Origin: Streptomyces neyagawaensis
Lineage (GTDB): Bacteria > Actinomycetota > Actinomycetes > Streptomycetales > Streptomycetaceae
Direction: 5' to 3'
Assembly (NCBI RefSeq): GCF_023516595.1
Contig: NZ_JAMGBG010000019.1
Span: 124,001 to 188,000 of the forward strand
DNA length: 64,000 nt
Positions 55,206 to 62,964 of this stretch are shown here, piece by piece. The stretch's first letter is position 1; the number at the start of each line of letters is the position of its first letter. The notes under the pieces are model-generated. The model did no database searches. It worked only from the letters and a program-made list of their open reading frames with translations, and was not told where the DNA came from. The position numbers and the translations under genes were made by a program.

Positions 55206-55979
55206 ATGCCCACGGACCCCTTCGTGATGCCGGGCACCAGCACGACCCCGGCCCCCCGTACGGCCCCGCCCCTGGGCACGGCCCCGCCCCTGGGCACGGC
55301 CCCGCCCCTGGGCATGGCGCCGGATCCCGGCATGGCGCCGGCTCCCCGCACGGCCCCGGGCCCCGGCACGGCCTTGGACCCCAATACGGCGCCGGACCTC
55401 GGCACGATCCCGGACCCCGACACGGGGCCGGACGCCGGCACCACCCCGGACCTCGGCACGACCCCGGGCCCCGGTACGGCGCCGGACGCCCGCACCACCC
55501 CGGATCCGGTCATGGGCCCGGAGCTCCTCGCCTCCCCCGCCGGCGCGCCCGTTCCGGCCTCCCTGTACGCCGGCGTCCAGCAGTTCTACGCCCGGCAGAT
55601 GCACCTGATCGAGGGCGCGGACGCCGACCCCGACGCCTGGGCGGAGACGTTCACCGAGGACGCGGTCATCGAGCTGGCCGGGGACACACCCGACGTCGGC
55701 CGTGAGGCCATCCGCGCCTCGGTGGCCGCCGGGGTCGCCCATATCGCCGCCCAGGGCTGGGACTTCCGCCACTGGTTCGGCATGCTCGACGTCCGCCCCG
55801 GCGAGGACGGCTCGCTGCGCACCCGGTACTACGCACTCGCCATGGCCACGCCCCGCGGCGGCGCCCTGGACATCCGTGGCTCCCTCGTCTGCCACGACGA
55901 ACTCGTCCGCGCCGACGAAGGCTCGGGCTGGCTGGTCCGCCACCGCCGCCTCGTCCCCGACGGCCGACCCGGCGACTGA
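55206..55979 (+). CDS. SnoaL/ActVI-ORFA-like protein with repetitive N-terminal extension
   Basis: The 257-residue product has about 100 residues of Pro/Gly/Thr/Ala/Asp repeats (units such as GTAPPL, GTAPDL and PDPGMA) before a normal 155-residue SnoaL-like (NTF2 fold) domain: 'LYAGVQQFYARQMHLIEGADADPDAWAETFTEDAVIEL...DFRHWFGMLDVRPGEDGSLRTRYYALAM'. An in-frame ATG at 55512 would give just the core domain. GAAAGG precedes the upstream ATG, so the extension may be translated. It is paralogous to the gene at 57661. In the actinorhodin pathway the ActVI-ORFA protein supports pyran formation; the role here is probably similar. Confidence 0.8.
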   Translation: MPTDPFVMPGTSTTPAPRTAPPLGTAPPLGTAPPLGMAPDPGMAPAPRTAPGPGTALDPNTAPDLGTIPDPDTGPDAGTTPDLGTTPGPGTAPDARTTPDPVMGPELLASPAGAPVPASLYAGVQQFYARQMHLIEGADADPDAWAETFTEDAVIELAGDTPDVGREAIRASVAAGVAHIAAQGWDFRHWFGMLDVRPGEDGSLRTRYYALAMATPRGGALDIRGSLVCHDELVRADEGSGWLVRHRRLVPDGRPGD

Positions 55980-56040
55980 GCCCCCGGACGGCGTCCGACC
56001 CTCCGGCAACCTGCGGCGACCTCCGGTGAGCCCGGCGTCC

Positions 56041-56235
56041 CCGGCCGAGCTCCGGCGTTCCCCAACCCGACCCGGTGTCCTCGGCCGACCCCCGGTGTCC
56101 CGGCCGAGCTCCGGCGTTCCCCAACCCGACCCGGTGTCCTCGGCCGACCCCCGGTGTCCCGGCCGAGCTCCGGCGTTCCCCAACCCGACCTGGTGTCCCC
56201 GGCCAACCCCCGGTGTCCCGGCCGAACCCCGGCGT
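56041..56235. repeat. 59-bp tandem repeat, 3.3 copies
   Basis: Units starting CCGGCCGAGCTCCGGCG begin at 56041, 56100 and 56159, with a decayed fourth at 56218. Period 59 is not a multiple of three, so it is non-coding, yet copies are nearly identical. The repeats lie in the 499-base gap between the first SnoaL gene and the ActVA-ORF5-like gene; the rest of the gap shows nothing recognisable. Confidence 0.9.
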
Positions 56236-56478
56236 CCGGGCCACCCCCCGCCGCCCCCCCGCATCGAGCGCATCTCAAGGCGTCCTGGACCGGCCCCCAA
56301 CCCCCGGCGGCCACCGTGGGGCACTCAGCCGCGGCACGGGGCGGACGGCTCGTACCCCGACACGGGCCGCCCCGTCGAGCGCGGCTCGAGACCGGTTCCA
56401 CCGGGCCCCCGCACGGTGGGCGGCGTGCGGCGGTGCCGGACGGGTTCCAGCAGATCACCGGGTGAGGAAGTGGGTTCT

Positions 56479-57600
56479 ATGCCGAGCCAGTCGACAACCA
56501 GCCGAACCGGTCTGCCGGAGCGCGCCGGTGACCTCGCCGCGACCGCGGCCCGGTACGCCGCCGACGCGGACACCGACCGGGAACTGGCACCGGCGGTCAC
56601 GGACGGCATCGTCCGTGCCGGCTTCGCACGGCACTTCGTGCCCGCCCGCTTCGGCGGCGCCGAGGGCGGCGCCCGGGAACTGCTGGACGCGGTCGCCGCG
56701 CTGGCGGAGGGCTGCACCTCGGCCGCCTGGTGTGCGTCGGTCACCGCGGGCGCCGCCCGCATGGGCGCCTACCTGCCCGAGCGGGGCCAGCGGGAACTGT
56801 GGGAGCGCGGCCCCGACACCGTGGTCGTCGGCGCGCTCATGCCGAGGGGCGCGGTCACGGAGGTCGCGGACGGCTGGCGGGTGACCGGCGAATGGGAGTT
56901 CACCAGCGCGGTCGGCTTCTCCGACTGGGCGCTGGTGTGCGCGCTGGTGCCGCAGGACGACCGGCACGTGCCGTGGTTCTTCGCGCTGCCCCGCGCCGAC
57001 TACCAGGTCGTCGACACCTGGTCGGCGATCGGTATGCGCGGCACCGGCAGCCACACCCTCACCGTCGACAACGTCTTCGTGCCCCGGCACCGCGGCTTCA
57101 CCCGGGACACCATGCTCGCCGGGCGCGCCGTCGCCTCCACCGCCCGCTGCCACACCGTTCCGCTGCGGCTGGTCAGCGGCCTGCTGTTCGCCGCCCCCGC
57201 GCTCGGCGCGGCCCGCGGCGCGCTGCGGGTGTGGTCCGAGCACACGGCGATGGACACCGACGAACGCAACCCCGGCCCCCGGATCGCCCTCGCCCGTGCC
57301 GCCGTCACGGTCGACGCGGCCCATCTGCTGCTGGAGCGCGCGGCCCGCGTCGCCGACGCCCCCGCGGCGACCCCCCTGGAGCAGGTGCGCAACCCCGCCG
57401 ACTGCGCGCACGCCGTGGACCAGCTCGTCGACGTCGTCGGGCAGTTGTTCCGCACCGTCGGCAGCACCGGCCAGCTCGCCGCCCACCCCCTCCAGCGGAT
57501 CTGGCGCGACGTGCACTGCCTGGCCAGCCATGTCGCCCTGCGCTTCGACACCGCGGGCGGTGCGTACGGCGCCCGGCTGTTGGAGCCCGCCGCCGGCTGA
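56479..57600 (+). CDS. ActVA-ORF5-like flavin-dependent monooxygenase
   Basis: The 373-residue acyl-CoA-dehydrogenase-fold protein of the two-component (class D) monooxygenase type has 'FVPARFGGAEGGARELLDAVAALAEGCTSAAWCA', 'GWRVTGEWEFTSAVGFSDWAL' and 'WSAIGMRGTGSHTLTVDNVFVP'. It uses reduced flavin from the ActVB-like reductase at 29042-29548 to hydroxylate and oxidise the aromatic ring to the quinone, by analogy with ActVA-ORF5. GAGGAAG precedes the ATG. The same operon continues with a SnoaL paralogue, a luciferase-like and an ActVI-ORF1-like gene. Confidence 0.9.
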   Translation: MPSQSTTSRTGLPERAGDLAATAARYAADADTDRELAPAVTDGIVRAGFARHFVPARFGGAEGGARELLDAVAALAEGCTSAAWCASVTAGAARMGAYLPERGQRELWERGPDTVVVGALMPRGAVTEVADGWRVTGEWEFTSAVGFSDWALVCALVPQDDRHVPWFFALPRADYQVVDTWSAIGMRGTGSHTLTVDNVFVPRHRGFTRDTMLAGRAVASTARCHTVPLRLVSGLLFAAPALGAARGALRVWSEHTAMDTDERNPGPRIALARAAVTVDAAHLLLERAARVADAPAATPLEQVRNPADCAHAVDQLVDVVGQLFRTVGSTGQLAAHPLQRIWRDVHCLASHVALRFDTAGGAYGARLLEPAAG

Positions 57601-57660
57601 TCCCGGCGCCGCCCCCGTCCTCGTACCGACCTGTCACACGACCTACGGAAGGCAGCTGGC

Positions 57661-58125
57661 ATGAGCCACCCCACCACCCCGGACCAGGCGACGGCGTCGT
57701 TCGCCCCGGCCGACCTGTACGCGGAGGTCCAGCAGTTCTACGCCCGCCAGATGGGCCTGCTGGACGACGGCAGGCCCGACGACTGGGCCGACACCTTCAC
57801 CACCGACGCGGTGTTCGCCGAGGCCAGCCGGCTGGCCGAGCCGCTGCGCGGCCGCGAGGTGATCCGTGCCTCGTCCCGGGCACGGCAGGAGCGCCTCGAC
57901 GCCGACAAGATCGACTTCCGGCACTGGCTGGGCATGCTCGACGTCCGCCCCCAGGCCGACGGTTCGGTGCGCACCCGCGCGTACGCCCTCGCCATGCGCA
58001 CCCCGCGCGGCGGGCAGCTGGAGATCTTCGCCAGCGTCGTCTGCCACGACCACCTCGTCCGGGTGAACGGCGCCTGGCAGGTGCGGCAGCGCGATCTGAC
58101 CCACGACGGCTCGGCCCGGGACTGA
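57661..58125 (+). CDS. SnoaL-like polyketide cyclase-fold protein
   Basis: The 154-residue NTF2-fold protein, 'LYAEVQQFYARQMGLLDDGRPDDWADTFTTDAVF...DFRHWLGMLDVRPQADGSVRTRAYALAM', is clearly paralogous to the core of the protein at 55206-55979 and lacks its extension. It is similar to ActVI-ORFA/SnoaL-type proteins that bind polyketide intermediates. It is short of known catalytic residues, so a cyclase or chaperone role is inferred from context. It sits ten bases before the next gene. Confidence 0.88.
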   Translation: MSHPTTPDQATASFAPADLYAEVQQFYARQMGLLDDGRPDDWADTFTTDAVFAEASRLAEPLRGREVIRASSRARQERLDADKIDFRHWLGMLDVRPQADGSVRTRAYALAMRTPRGGQLEIFASVVCHDHLVRVNGAWQVRQRDLTHDGSARD

Positions 58126-58135
58126 GGAGCACACG

Positions 58136-59203
58136 ATGAAGTTCGGCATCGTCTTCTTCCCCACCGTCGGCCCCGCCGACAAACCGGCCCCGCAGTACTT
58201 CGACGAGGCGCTGCGCCTGGTGGACCTCGCCGAGGAACTGGGCTTCGACCACGTGAAGATGGTCGAGCACTACTTCTTCGCGTACGGCGGCTACAGCCCC
58301 GACCCGGTGACGTTCCTGGCGGCCGCCGCGGGCCGCACCCGCCGGGTCCGGCTGGGCACCAGCGCCACCATCCCCGCCTTCCAGCACCCGGTGAAGCTGG
58401 CGGGCAAGCTGGCCATGCTCGACGCCATGTCGGGCGGCCGGGTCGACGCCGCGTTCGGACGGGCCTTCCTGCCGGACGAGTTCACGGCGTTCGGCATCCC
58501 CATCGACGAGTCCAAGGACCGCTTCACCGAGGGCGTCGAGGCGATCAAGCGGCTGTGGGCCGAGGAGGACGTGGTCTTCGAGGGCCGCTTCCACCGCTTC
58601 GGCCCGGTCACCCTGCTGCCCCGCCCGGTGCAGGACCCGCACCCGCCGGTGTTCGTCACCACCGCCCGCAGCGCCGAGTCCTGCGCCGAGGCGGGCCGCG
58701 CCGGGCACCACCTCCAGACCGTGCCCAACGTGATGTCCACCGAGGAGCTCCAGAGCCGGCTCGCCGTCTACCGCGAGGAGTGGGCCGCCTCCGGCCGCAC
58801 CCCGGGCACCGAGCAGATCCACTTCAGCTACCCGTGCGTGGTGTCCGAGGACGGCGACACGGCCCGGACGAAGGGCCGTCACGACGACGACCGCAACTCC
58901 GCCGCGATCCGCGCCGCCGTCGCCTCCTGGGAGACCACGCGCAGCTCCGCCTACCCCGGCTACGAGAAGCTCGTCGAGGCCACGAGGACCTCGCACTTCG
59001 AGGGGAAGCTGGCGCAGAACAAGCTCCTCATCGGCGCCCCGGACCAGGTCCGCGCCCAACTGGAGCAGATCGCCGAGTGGTTCGGCGACGACATCACCAT
59101 CAGCCTCGGCGTCCACTCCGGCCATCTGTCCTTCGAGGACGCCGCCACGACCATGCGGTTGATGGCCGAGCACGTCATCCCGAAGCTGTCCGCCGCCCGA
59201 TGA
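58136..59203 (+). CDS. Luciferase-like (LLM) flavin-dependent oxidoreductase
   Basis: The 355-residue TIM barrel of the bacterial luciferase family has 'KFGIVFFPTVGPADKPAPQYFDEALRLVDLAEELGFDHVKMVEHYF', 'RRVRLGTSATIPAFQHPVKLAGKLAMLDAMSGGRVDAAFGRAFLP' and 'EGRFHRFGPVTLLPRPVQDPHPPVFVTTAR'. It needs FMNH2 or F420H2; which is unclear. It is a candidate oxygenase for a later ring oxidation. It overlaps functionally with, but differs from, the two ACAD-fold enzymes in the cluster. Confidence 0.88.
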   Translation: MKFGIVFFPTVGPADKPAPQYFDEALRLVDLAEELGFDHVKMVEHYFFAYGGYSPDPVTFLAAAAGRTRRVRLGTSATIPAFQHPVKLAGKLAMLDAMSGGRVDAAFGRAFLPDEFTAFGIPIDESKDRFTEGVEAIKRLWAEEDVVFEGRFHRFGPVTLLPRPVQDPHPPVFVTTARSAESCAEAGRAGHHLQTVPNVMSTEELQSRLAVYREEWAASGRTPGTEQIHFSYPCVVSEDGDTARTKGRHDDDRNSAAIRAAVASWETTRSSAYPGYEKLVEATRTSHFEGKLAQNKLLIGAPDQVRAQLEQIAEWFGDDITISLGVHSGHLSFEDAATTMRLMAEHVIPKLSAAR

Positions 59204-59240
59204 CCGCCGGCCCGTCGACCCCGAAGCGAGGCACCCACCC

Positions 59241-60191
59241 ATGACCACCCCAGCACCGCCGCGGACGGTCACCGTGATCGGCGCCGGCACCATCGGCCTC
59301 GGCTGGATCGCGCTGTTCCTCGGCCACGGACTGCGCGTCCGCGTCAACAGCCGCAGGCCCGACGCGCCGCGCATCGTCCAGGAGGCCCTAGACCTGTTCG
59401 CCCCGTTCCTCCCCGAGGGGAGCGGGGACCCGGCCGGGTTCGGGGAGCGCCTGGAGTTCGAGCCCGACGTGGAGCGTGCCGTCGCGGACACCGACGTCGT
59501 CGTGGAGAACGCGCCGGAGAACCTGGAACTCAAGCAGGAACTCTTCGCCCGGATCGGCAAGGCGGCCCGGCCCGACGCGCTGATCCTGTCCTCCACCTCC
59601 ACCCTCAACCCCGACGACATGGGCGCGCTCATGGCCGACTCCACCCGGCTCGTCGTCGGCCACCCCTTCAACCCGCCGCACGTCGTCCCGCTCGTGGAGG
59701 TCGTCGCCGGTGAGCGCACCTCACCGGAGGCCGTGCGGGAGGCCGTGGCGTTCTTCGAGTCGGTGAGCCGGGTCCCGGTGGTGCTGCGCAAGCCGGTCCT
59801 CGCGTTCGCGGCGAACCGGCTGCAGTCCGCGCTGCTGCGCGAGTCGATCCACCTGGTGAAGGAGGGCGTGGTCTCCCTGGAGGAGCTGGACCGCGTCGTC
59901 ACGCACTCCATCGGGCTGCGCTGGGCGACCGTGGGTCCCTTCCTCGCCTTCCACCTGGGCGGCGGCACGGGCGGCCTGCGCAAGTGGCTGGGCACGCTCG
60001 GCTCCGGCCTGGAGAAGGGCTGGGAGCTGCTCGGCCGCCCCACCCTGGACGAGGCGACGATCCAGTCCCTCATCGAGCAGGCCGAGGAGGTGTACGGCGG
60101 CTCGTCGTACGAGGAGCTGGTGCGCGAGCGCGACACCCGGCAGACCGCCGTCCTCAGGGCACTGGCGGAGGTCGGCGACCGCCAAGCCTGA
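59241..60191 (+). CDS. ActVI-ORF1-like 3-hydroxyacyl-CoA dehydrogenase (stereospecific ketoreductase)
   Basis: The 316-residue protein has an N-terminal NAD-binding fold 'TVIGAGTIGLGWIALFLGHGLRVRVNSRRPDAPRIVQEAL' and a C-terminal helical dimer domain. It includes 'PHVVPLVEVVAGERTSPEAV' and a His in 'VVGHPFNPPH'. In actinorhodin biosynthesis ActVI-ORF1 reduces the C3 ketone to the S-alcohol that closes the pyran ring. This is the best single marker that the aglycone is a benzoisochromanequinone. It is followed by a terminator. Confidence 0.92.
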   Translation: MTTPAPPRTVTVIGAGTIGLGWIALFLGHGLRVRVNSRRPDAPRIVQEALDLFAPFLPEGSGDPAGFGERLEFEPDVERAVADTDVVVENAPENLELKQELFARIGKAARPDALILSSTSTLNPDDMGALMADSTRLVVGHPFNPPHVVPLVEVVAGERTSPEAVREAVAFFESVSRVPVVLRKPVLAFAANRLQSALLRESIHLVKEGVVSLEELDRVVTHSIGLRWATVGPFLAFHLGGGTGGLRKWLGTLGSGLEKGWELLGRPTLDEATIQSLIEQAEEVYGGSSYEELVRERDTRQTAVLRALAEVGDRQA

Positions 60192-60230
60192 ACGACGGCC
60201 CGCGCGAGCCCGGTTGGGCCCGCGCCCTCC

Positions 60231-60263
60231 GACCGGCGGGTGCCCCCACGGCACCCGCCGGTC
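60231..60263 (+). terminator. Terminator after the ActVI-ORF1-like gene
   Basis: A perfect 14-bp stem (GACCGGCGGGTGCC / GGCACCCGCCGGTC) with a 5-base loop lies 40 bases beyond the stop. Confidence 0.8.
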
Positions 60264-60274
60264 CTGCTTACCCC

Positions 60275-60469
60275 TAGGGCCCTTCTGATGGATCTCCGCG
60301 GCGTCGCGACGCCCGGCACTCCCCCAAGCTCTTCGAGCAGGGGGTACCCCCACTCGCCGCACCGGACAAAAGCCCTAGTAGCTCCGCTACGAGGGCTTCC
60401 GCCCGGCACACCGAGAGCACGCACCGAACGCCGCTCCTTCTCCCGCGGAGATCCATCAGAAGGGCCCTA
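60275..60469. mobile_element. MITE-like element, 195 bp
   Basis: Perfect 27-bp inverted repeats (60275-60301 and 60443-60469) start with TA and then GGGCCCTTCTGATGG. If the TA pairs are the target duplication, the terminal repeats are 25 bp. The interior has no reading frame, only two small hairpins (around 60320-60350 and 60372-60402). This is the structure of a non-autonomous element mobilised by an IS630- or IS5-type transposase, none of which is nearby. It sits between a terminator and the sugar operon, in a 371-base gap, where it may affect expression. Confidence 0.85.
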
Positions 60470-60562
60470 AACCCCAGGTCACCGCCGCGCCCCGACTTCG
60501 AGCCCCCTTCTACCGCCGTGCCGAATGCTGGCGGCACAGCAGCCGACCGGGAGGGCCCCACC

Positions 60563-61909
60563 GTGTTCCCCACTGTGTTCCGCTTCCGACAGACGTCGGA
60601 GTTCCTCGACTGGTTCGCCGAACGGAACCGCACCCACCGGCACCGGGTGACGCCCGTGCCGCTCGACGCCCTGGACGGCTGGGCGAGCGACCCGGAGACC
60701 GGGAACCTGCGGCACCGCACGGGGAAGTTCTTCACCGTCGAGGGCGTCGAGATCACCACCGGCCGCCGGGAGACCCGGTCCTGGACGCAGCCGATCATCG
60801 TGCAGCCCGAGGCCGGCATCCTCGGCATCCTCGTCAAGGACTTCGGCGGCGTGCGGCACTTCCTGCTCCAGGCCAAGATGGAGCCGGGCAACATCAACGT
60901 CCTGCAGATGTCCCCGACCGTGCAGGCCACCCGGTCCAACTTCACCCGCGTCCACCAGGGCGGCGCCGTCCCGTACTTGGAGTACTTCCTGGCGCCGCCC
61001 CGGCGGCGGGTCCTGTTCGACGCGCTCCAGTCCGAGCAGGGCTCCTGGTTCCACAGCAAGCGCAACCGGAACATGATCGTGGAGCTGCCGCCCGACGAGG
61101 ACGTGCCGCCGCGCGAGGGCTTCTGCTGGCTGACCCTGGAGCAGATCGGGGACCTGCTCGCCCTGGACAACATCGTCAACATGGACACCCGCACCGTCCT
61201 GTCGGGCCTGCCGGCGCCCTGGCCCGACGACCTCGGCGGGCCCGGCGCCGAGGACCGCGGCCGGCACTCGATGACCGAGCTGCTCAGCTGGTTCACCGAC
61301 GTCAAGGCCCCGCAGGACCTGCACCGGCGTCGTATCCCGCTCGCCGAGGTGAAGGGCTGGACCCACACCGGGGACCGTTTCGTCCACGAGGAGGGCCGCT
61401 ACTTCTCGGTGATCGGCGTGGACGTCGAGGCGGACGGCCGCGAGGTGGCCCGCTGGTCGCAGCCGATGCTGGCCCCCGCCGGACGCGGTGTGATCGCCTT
61501 CCTCACCCGGTGGATCGACGGCCGCCGCCATGTGCTGGTGAACGCCCGCACGGAGGCCGGCTCCCGCGACATCGCCGAGATGGCGCCGAGCGTGCAGTGC
61601 TGCCCGGCCAACTACGAGGGCCGCCCCGAGGACGAGCGGCCCCGCTTCCTCGACACGGTCCTGTCGGCGGACCCGTCGCGGATCCTGTTCGACGTGGTGC
61701 ACTCGGAGGAGGGCGGCCGCTTCCACCACGCCGAGAACCGCTACCTCGCCGTCGAGGCCGACGACGGCGTGCCGCTCGACGCGGGCGAGGACCACATCTG
61801 GATGACGCCCGGACAGCTCGGCAGCCTGCTGAGGTACTCCAACCACGTCAACGTCGAGGCCCGCAACCTGCTGACCTGCCTGCGCTTCCTGCGGCAGCGG
61901 GACCGATGA
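60563..61909 (+). CDS. NDP-hexose 2,3-dehydratase
   Basis: The 448-residue protein has two repeated halves typical of the family ('[27 protein letters not shown]...[19 protein letters not shown]' and '[27 protein letters not shown]...[19 protein letters not shown]'). It removes the C2 hydroxyl of dTDP-4-keto-6-deoxyglucose, starting 2-deoxygenation (SpnO/TylCVI/Gra-ORF27 equivalents). The GTG at 60563 follows GGGAGG; a GTG 15 codons upstream has no ribosome binding site. It overlaps the next gene by four bases. Confidence 0.93.
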   Translation: MFPTVFRFRQTSEFLDWFAERNRTHRHRVTPVPLDALDGWASDPETGNLRHRTGKFFTVEGVEITTGRRETRSWTQPIIVQPEAGILGILVKDFGGVRHFLLQAKMEPGNINVLQMSPTVQATRSNFTRVHQGGAVPYLEYFLAPPRRRVLFDALQSEQGSWFHSKRNRNMIVELPPDEDVPPREGFCWLTLEQIGDLLALDNIVNMDTRTVLSGLPAPWPDDLGGPGAEDRGRHSMTELLSWFTDVKAPQDLHRRRIPLAEVKGWTHTGDRFVHEEGRYFSVIGVDVEADGREVARWSQPMLAPAGRGVIAFLTRWIDGRRHVLVNARTEAGSRDIAEMAPSVQCCPANYEGRPEDERPRFLDTVLSADPSRILFDVVHSEEGGRFHHAENRYLAVEADDGVPLDAGEDHIWMTPGQLGSLLRYSNHVNVEARNLLTCLRFLRQRDR

Positions 61910-62964
61910 CCGGGCGCACCGTACGGCTCGGCCTGCTGGGCGCCGCCGACATCGCCGTCCGCCGGGTCCTGCCCGCCGTGTCCCGCGCGCCCGGCATCAC
62001 CCTGACCGCCGTGGCGAGCCGCGACCCCGATCGCGCGAGGACCTTGGCCGCCGCGTACGGGGCCGACGCGCTGCCCGACTACCGGGCGGTGCTCGCCGAC
62101 CCCCGCGTGGACGCGGTGTATGTGCCGGTGCCTGCGGCGCTGCACGCCGACTGGGTGCGCGCCGCCCTGGAGGCGGGCAAGCACGTCCTCGCCGAGAAGC
62201 CGCTGACCACCGACCCCCGCACGACCGCCGAACTGGTCGCCCTGGCCCGGAAGTCGGGGCTGGTGCTGCGGGAGAACTACCTGTTCGTCCACCATCCGCA
62301 GCACCGGGCGGTGCTCGACCTGATCGCACGGGGCGCCGTCGGCGAGGTCCGCGCGGTCTCGGCCGCCTTCACCATCCCCCCGCGGCCCCCGGCCGACATC
62401 CGCTACCGCCCCGACCTCGGCGGCGGCGCCCTCCTCGACGTCGGCGTGTACCCGCTGCGGGCCGCCCAGTTGCTGCTCGGCCCGGAGCTGCGGGTCGCGG
62501 GCGCGGTGTTGAGCACCGATCCCGCGCGGGGCGTGGACGTGGCGGGCGCGGCCCTGCTGTCCCGGGACGCGGACGGCGCCACGGCCCACCTCACCTTCGG
62601 CATGGAGCACCGGTACACGTCCCGCTACGAAGTGCTCGGCAGCACCGGCAGGCTCCGCCTCGACCACGCCTTCACCCCACCCCCCGACCACCGCCCCGTC
62701 CTGCTGCTGGAGGGCCCGGACGGCGTCCGGCGCCACGAGCTGGAGCCGTACGACCAGTGCCTCGGCGGCGTCGAGGCGTTCGCCCACGCGGTCGCCGGCG
62801 TCGAGGCGACCGGCGGCCCGGGGGGCGGCACGACCGACGACCCGAGCGACGACCCGACCGGCGACGAGGCCGGTACGTCCGGCGCGATCAGTACCCGACA
62901 GGCGGAGCTCACCGCCGACATCCAACGACAGGCCCAGTACGCCGTGGGAGGCGATGCTCGATGA
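61906..62964 (+). CDS. NDP-hexose 3-ketoreductase
   Basis: The 352-residue Gfo/Idh/MocA oxidoreductase has the N-terminal NADPH fold '[37 protein letters not shown]' and the catalytic 'EKPLTTD' lysine motif. It completes the 2-deoxygenation by reducing the 3-keto group (SpnN/Gra-ORF26 type). A Gly/Asp/Thr-rich insert near the C-terminus ('[20 protein letters not shown]') is longer than in typical relatives. It is coupled at both ends (ATGA overlaps). Confidence 0.92.
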   Translation: MTGRTVRLGLLGAADIAVRRVLPAVSRAPGITLTAVASRDPDRARTLAAAYGADALPDYRAVLADPRVDAVYVPVPAALHADWVRAALEAGKHVLAEKPLTTDPRTTAELVALARKSGLVLRENYLFVHHPQHRAVLDLIARGAVGEVRAVSAAFTIPPRPPADIRYRPDLGGGALLDVGVYPLRAAQLLLGPELRVAGAVLSTDPARGVDVAGAALLSRDADGATAHLTFGMEHRYTSRYEVLGSTGRLRLDHAFTPPPDHRPVLLLEGPDGVRRHELEPYDQCLGGVEAFAHAVAGVEATGGPGGGTTDDPSDDPTGDEAGTSGAISTRQAELTADIQRQAQYAVGGDAR

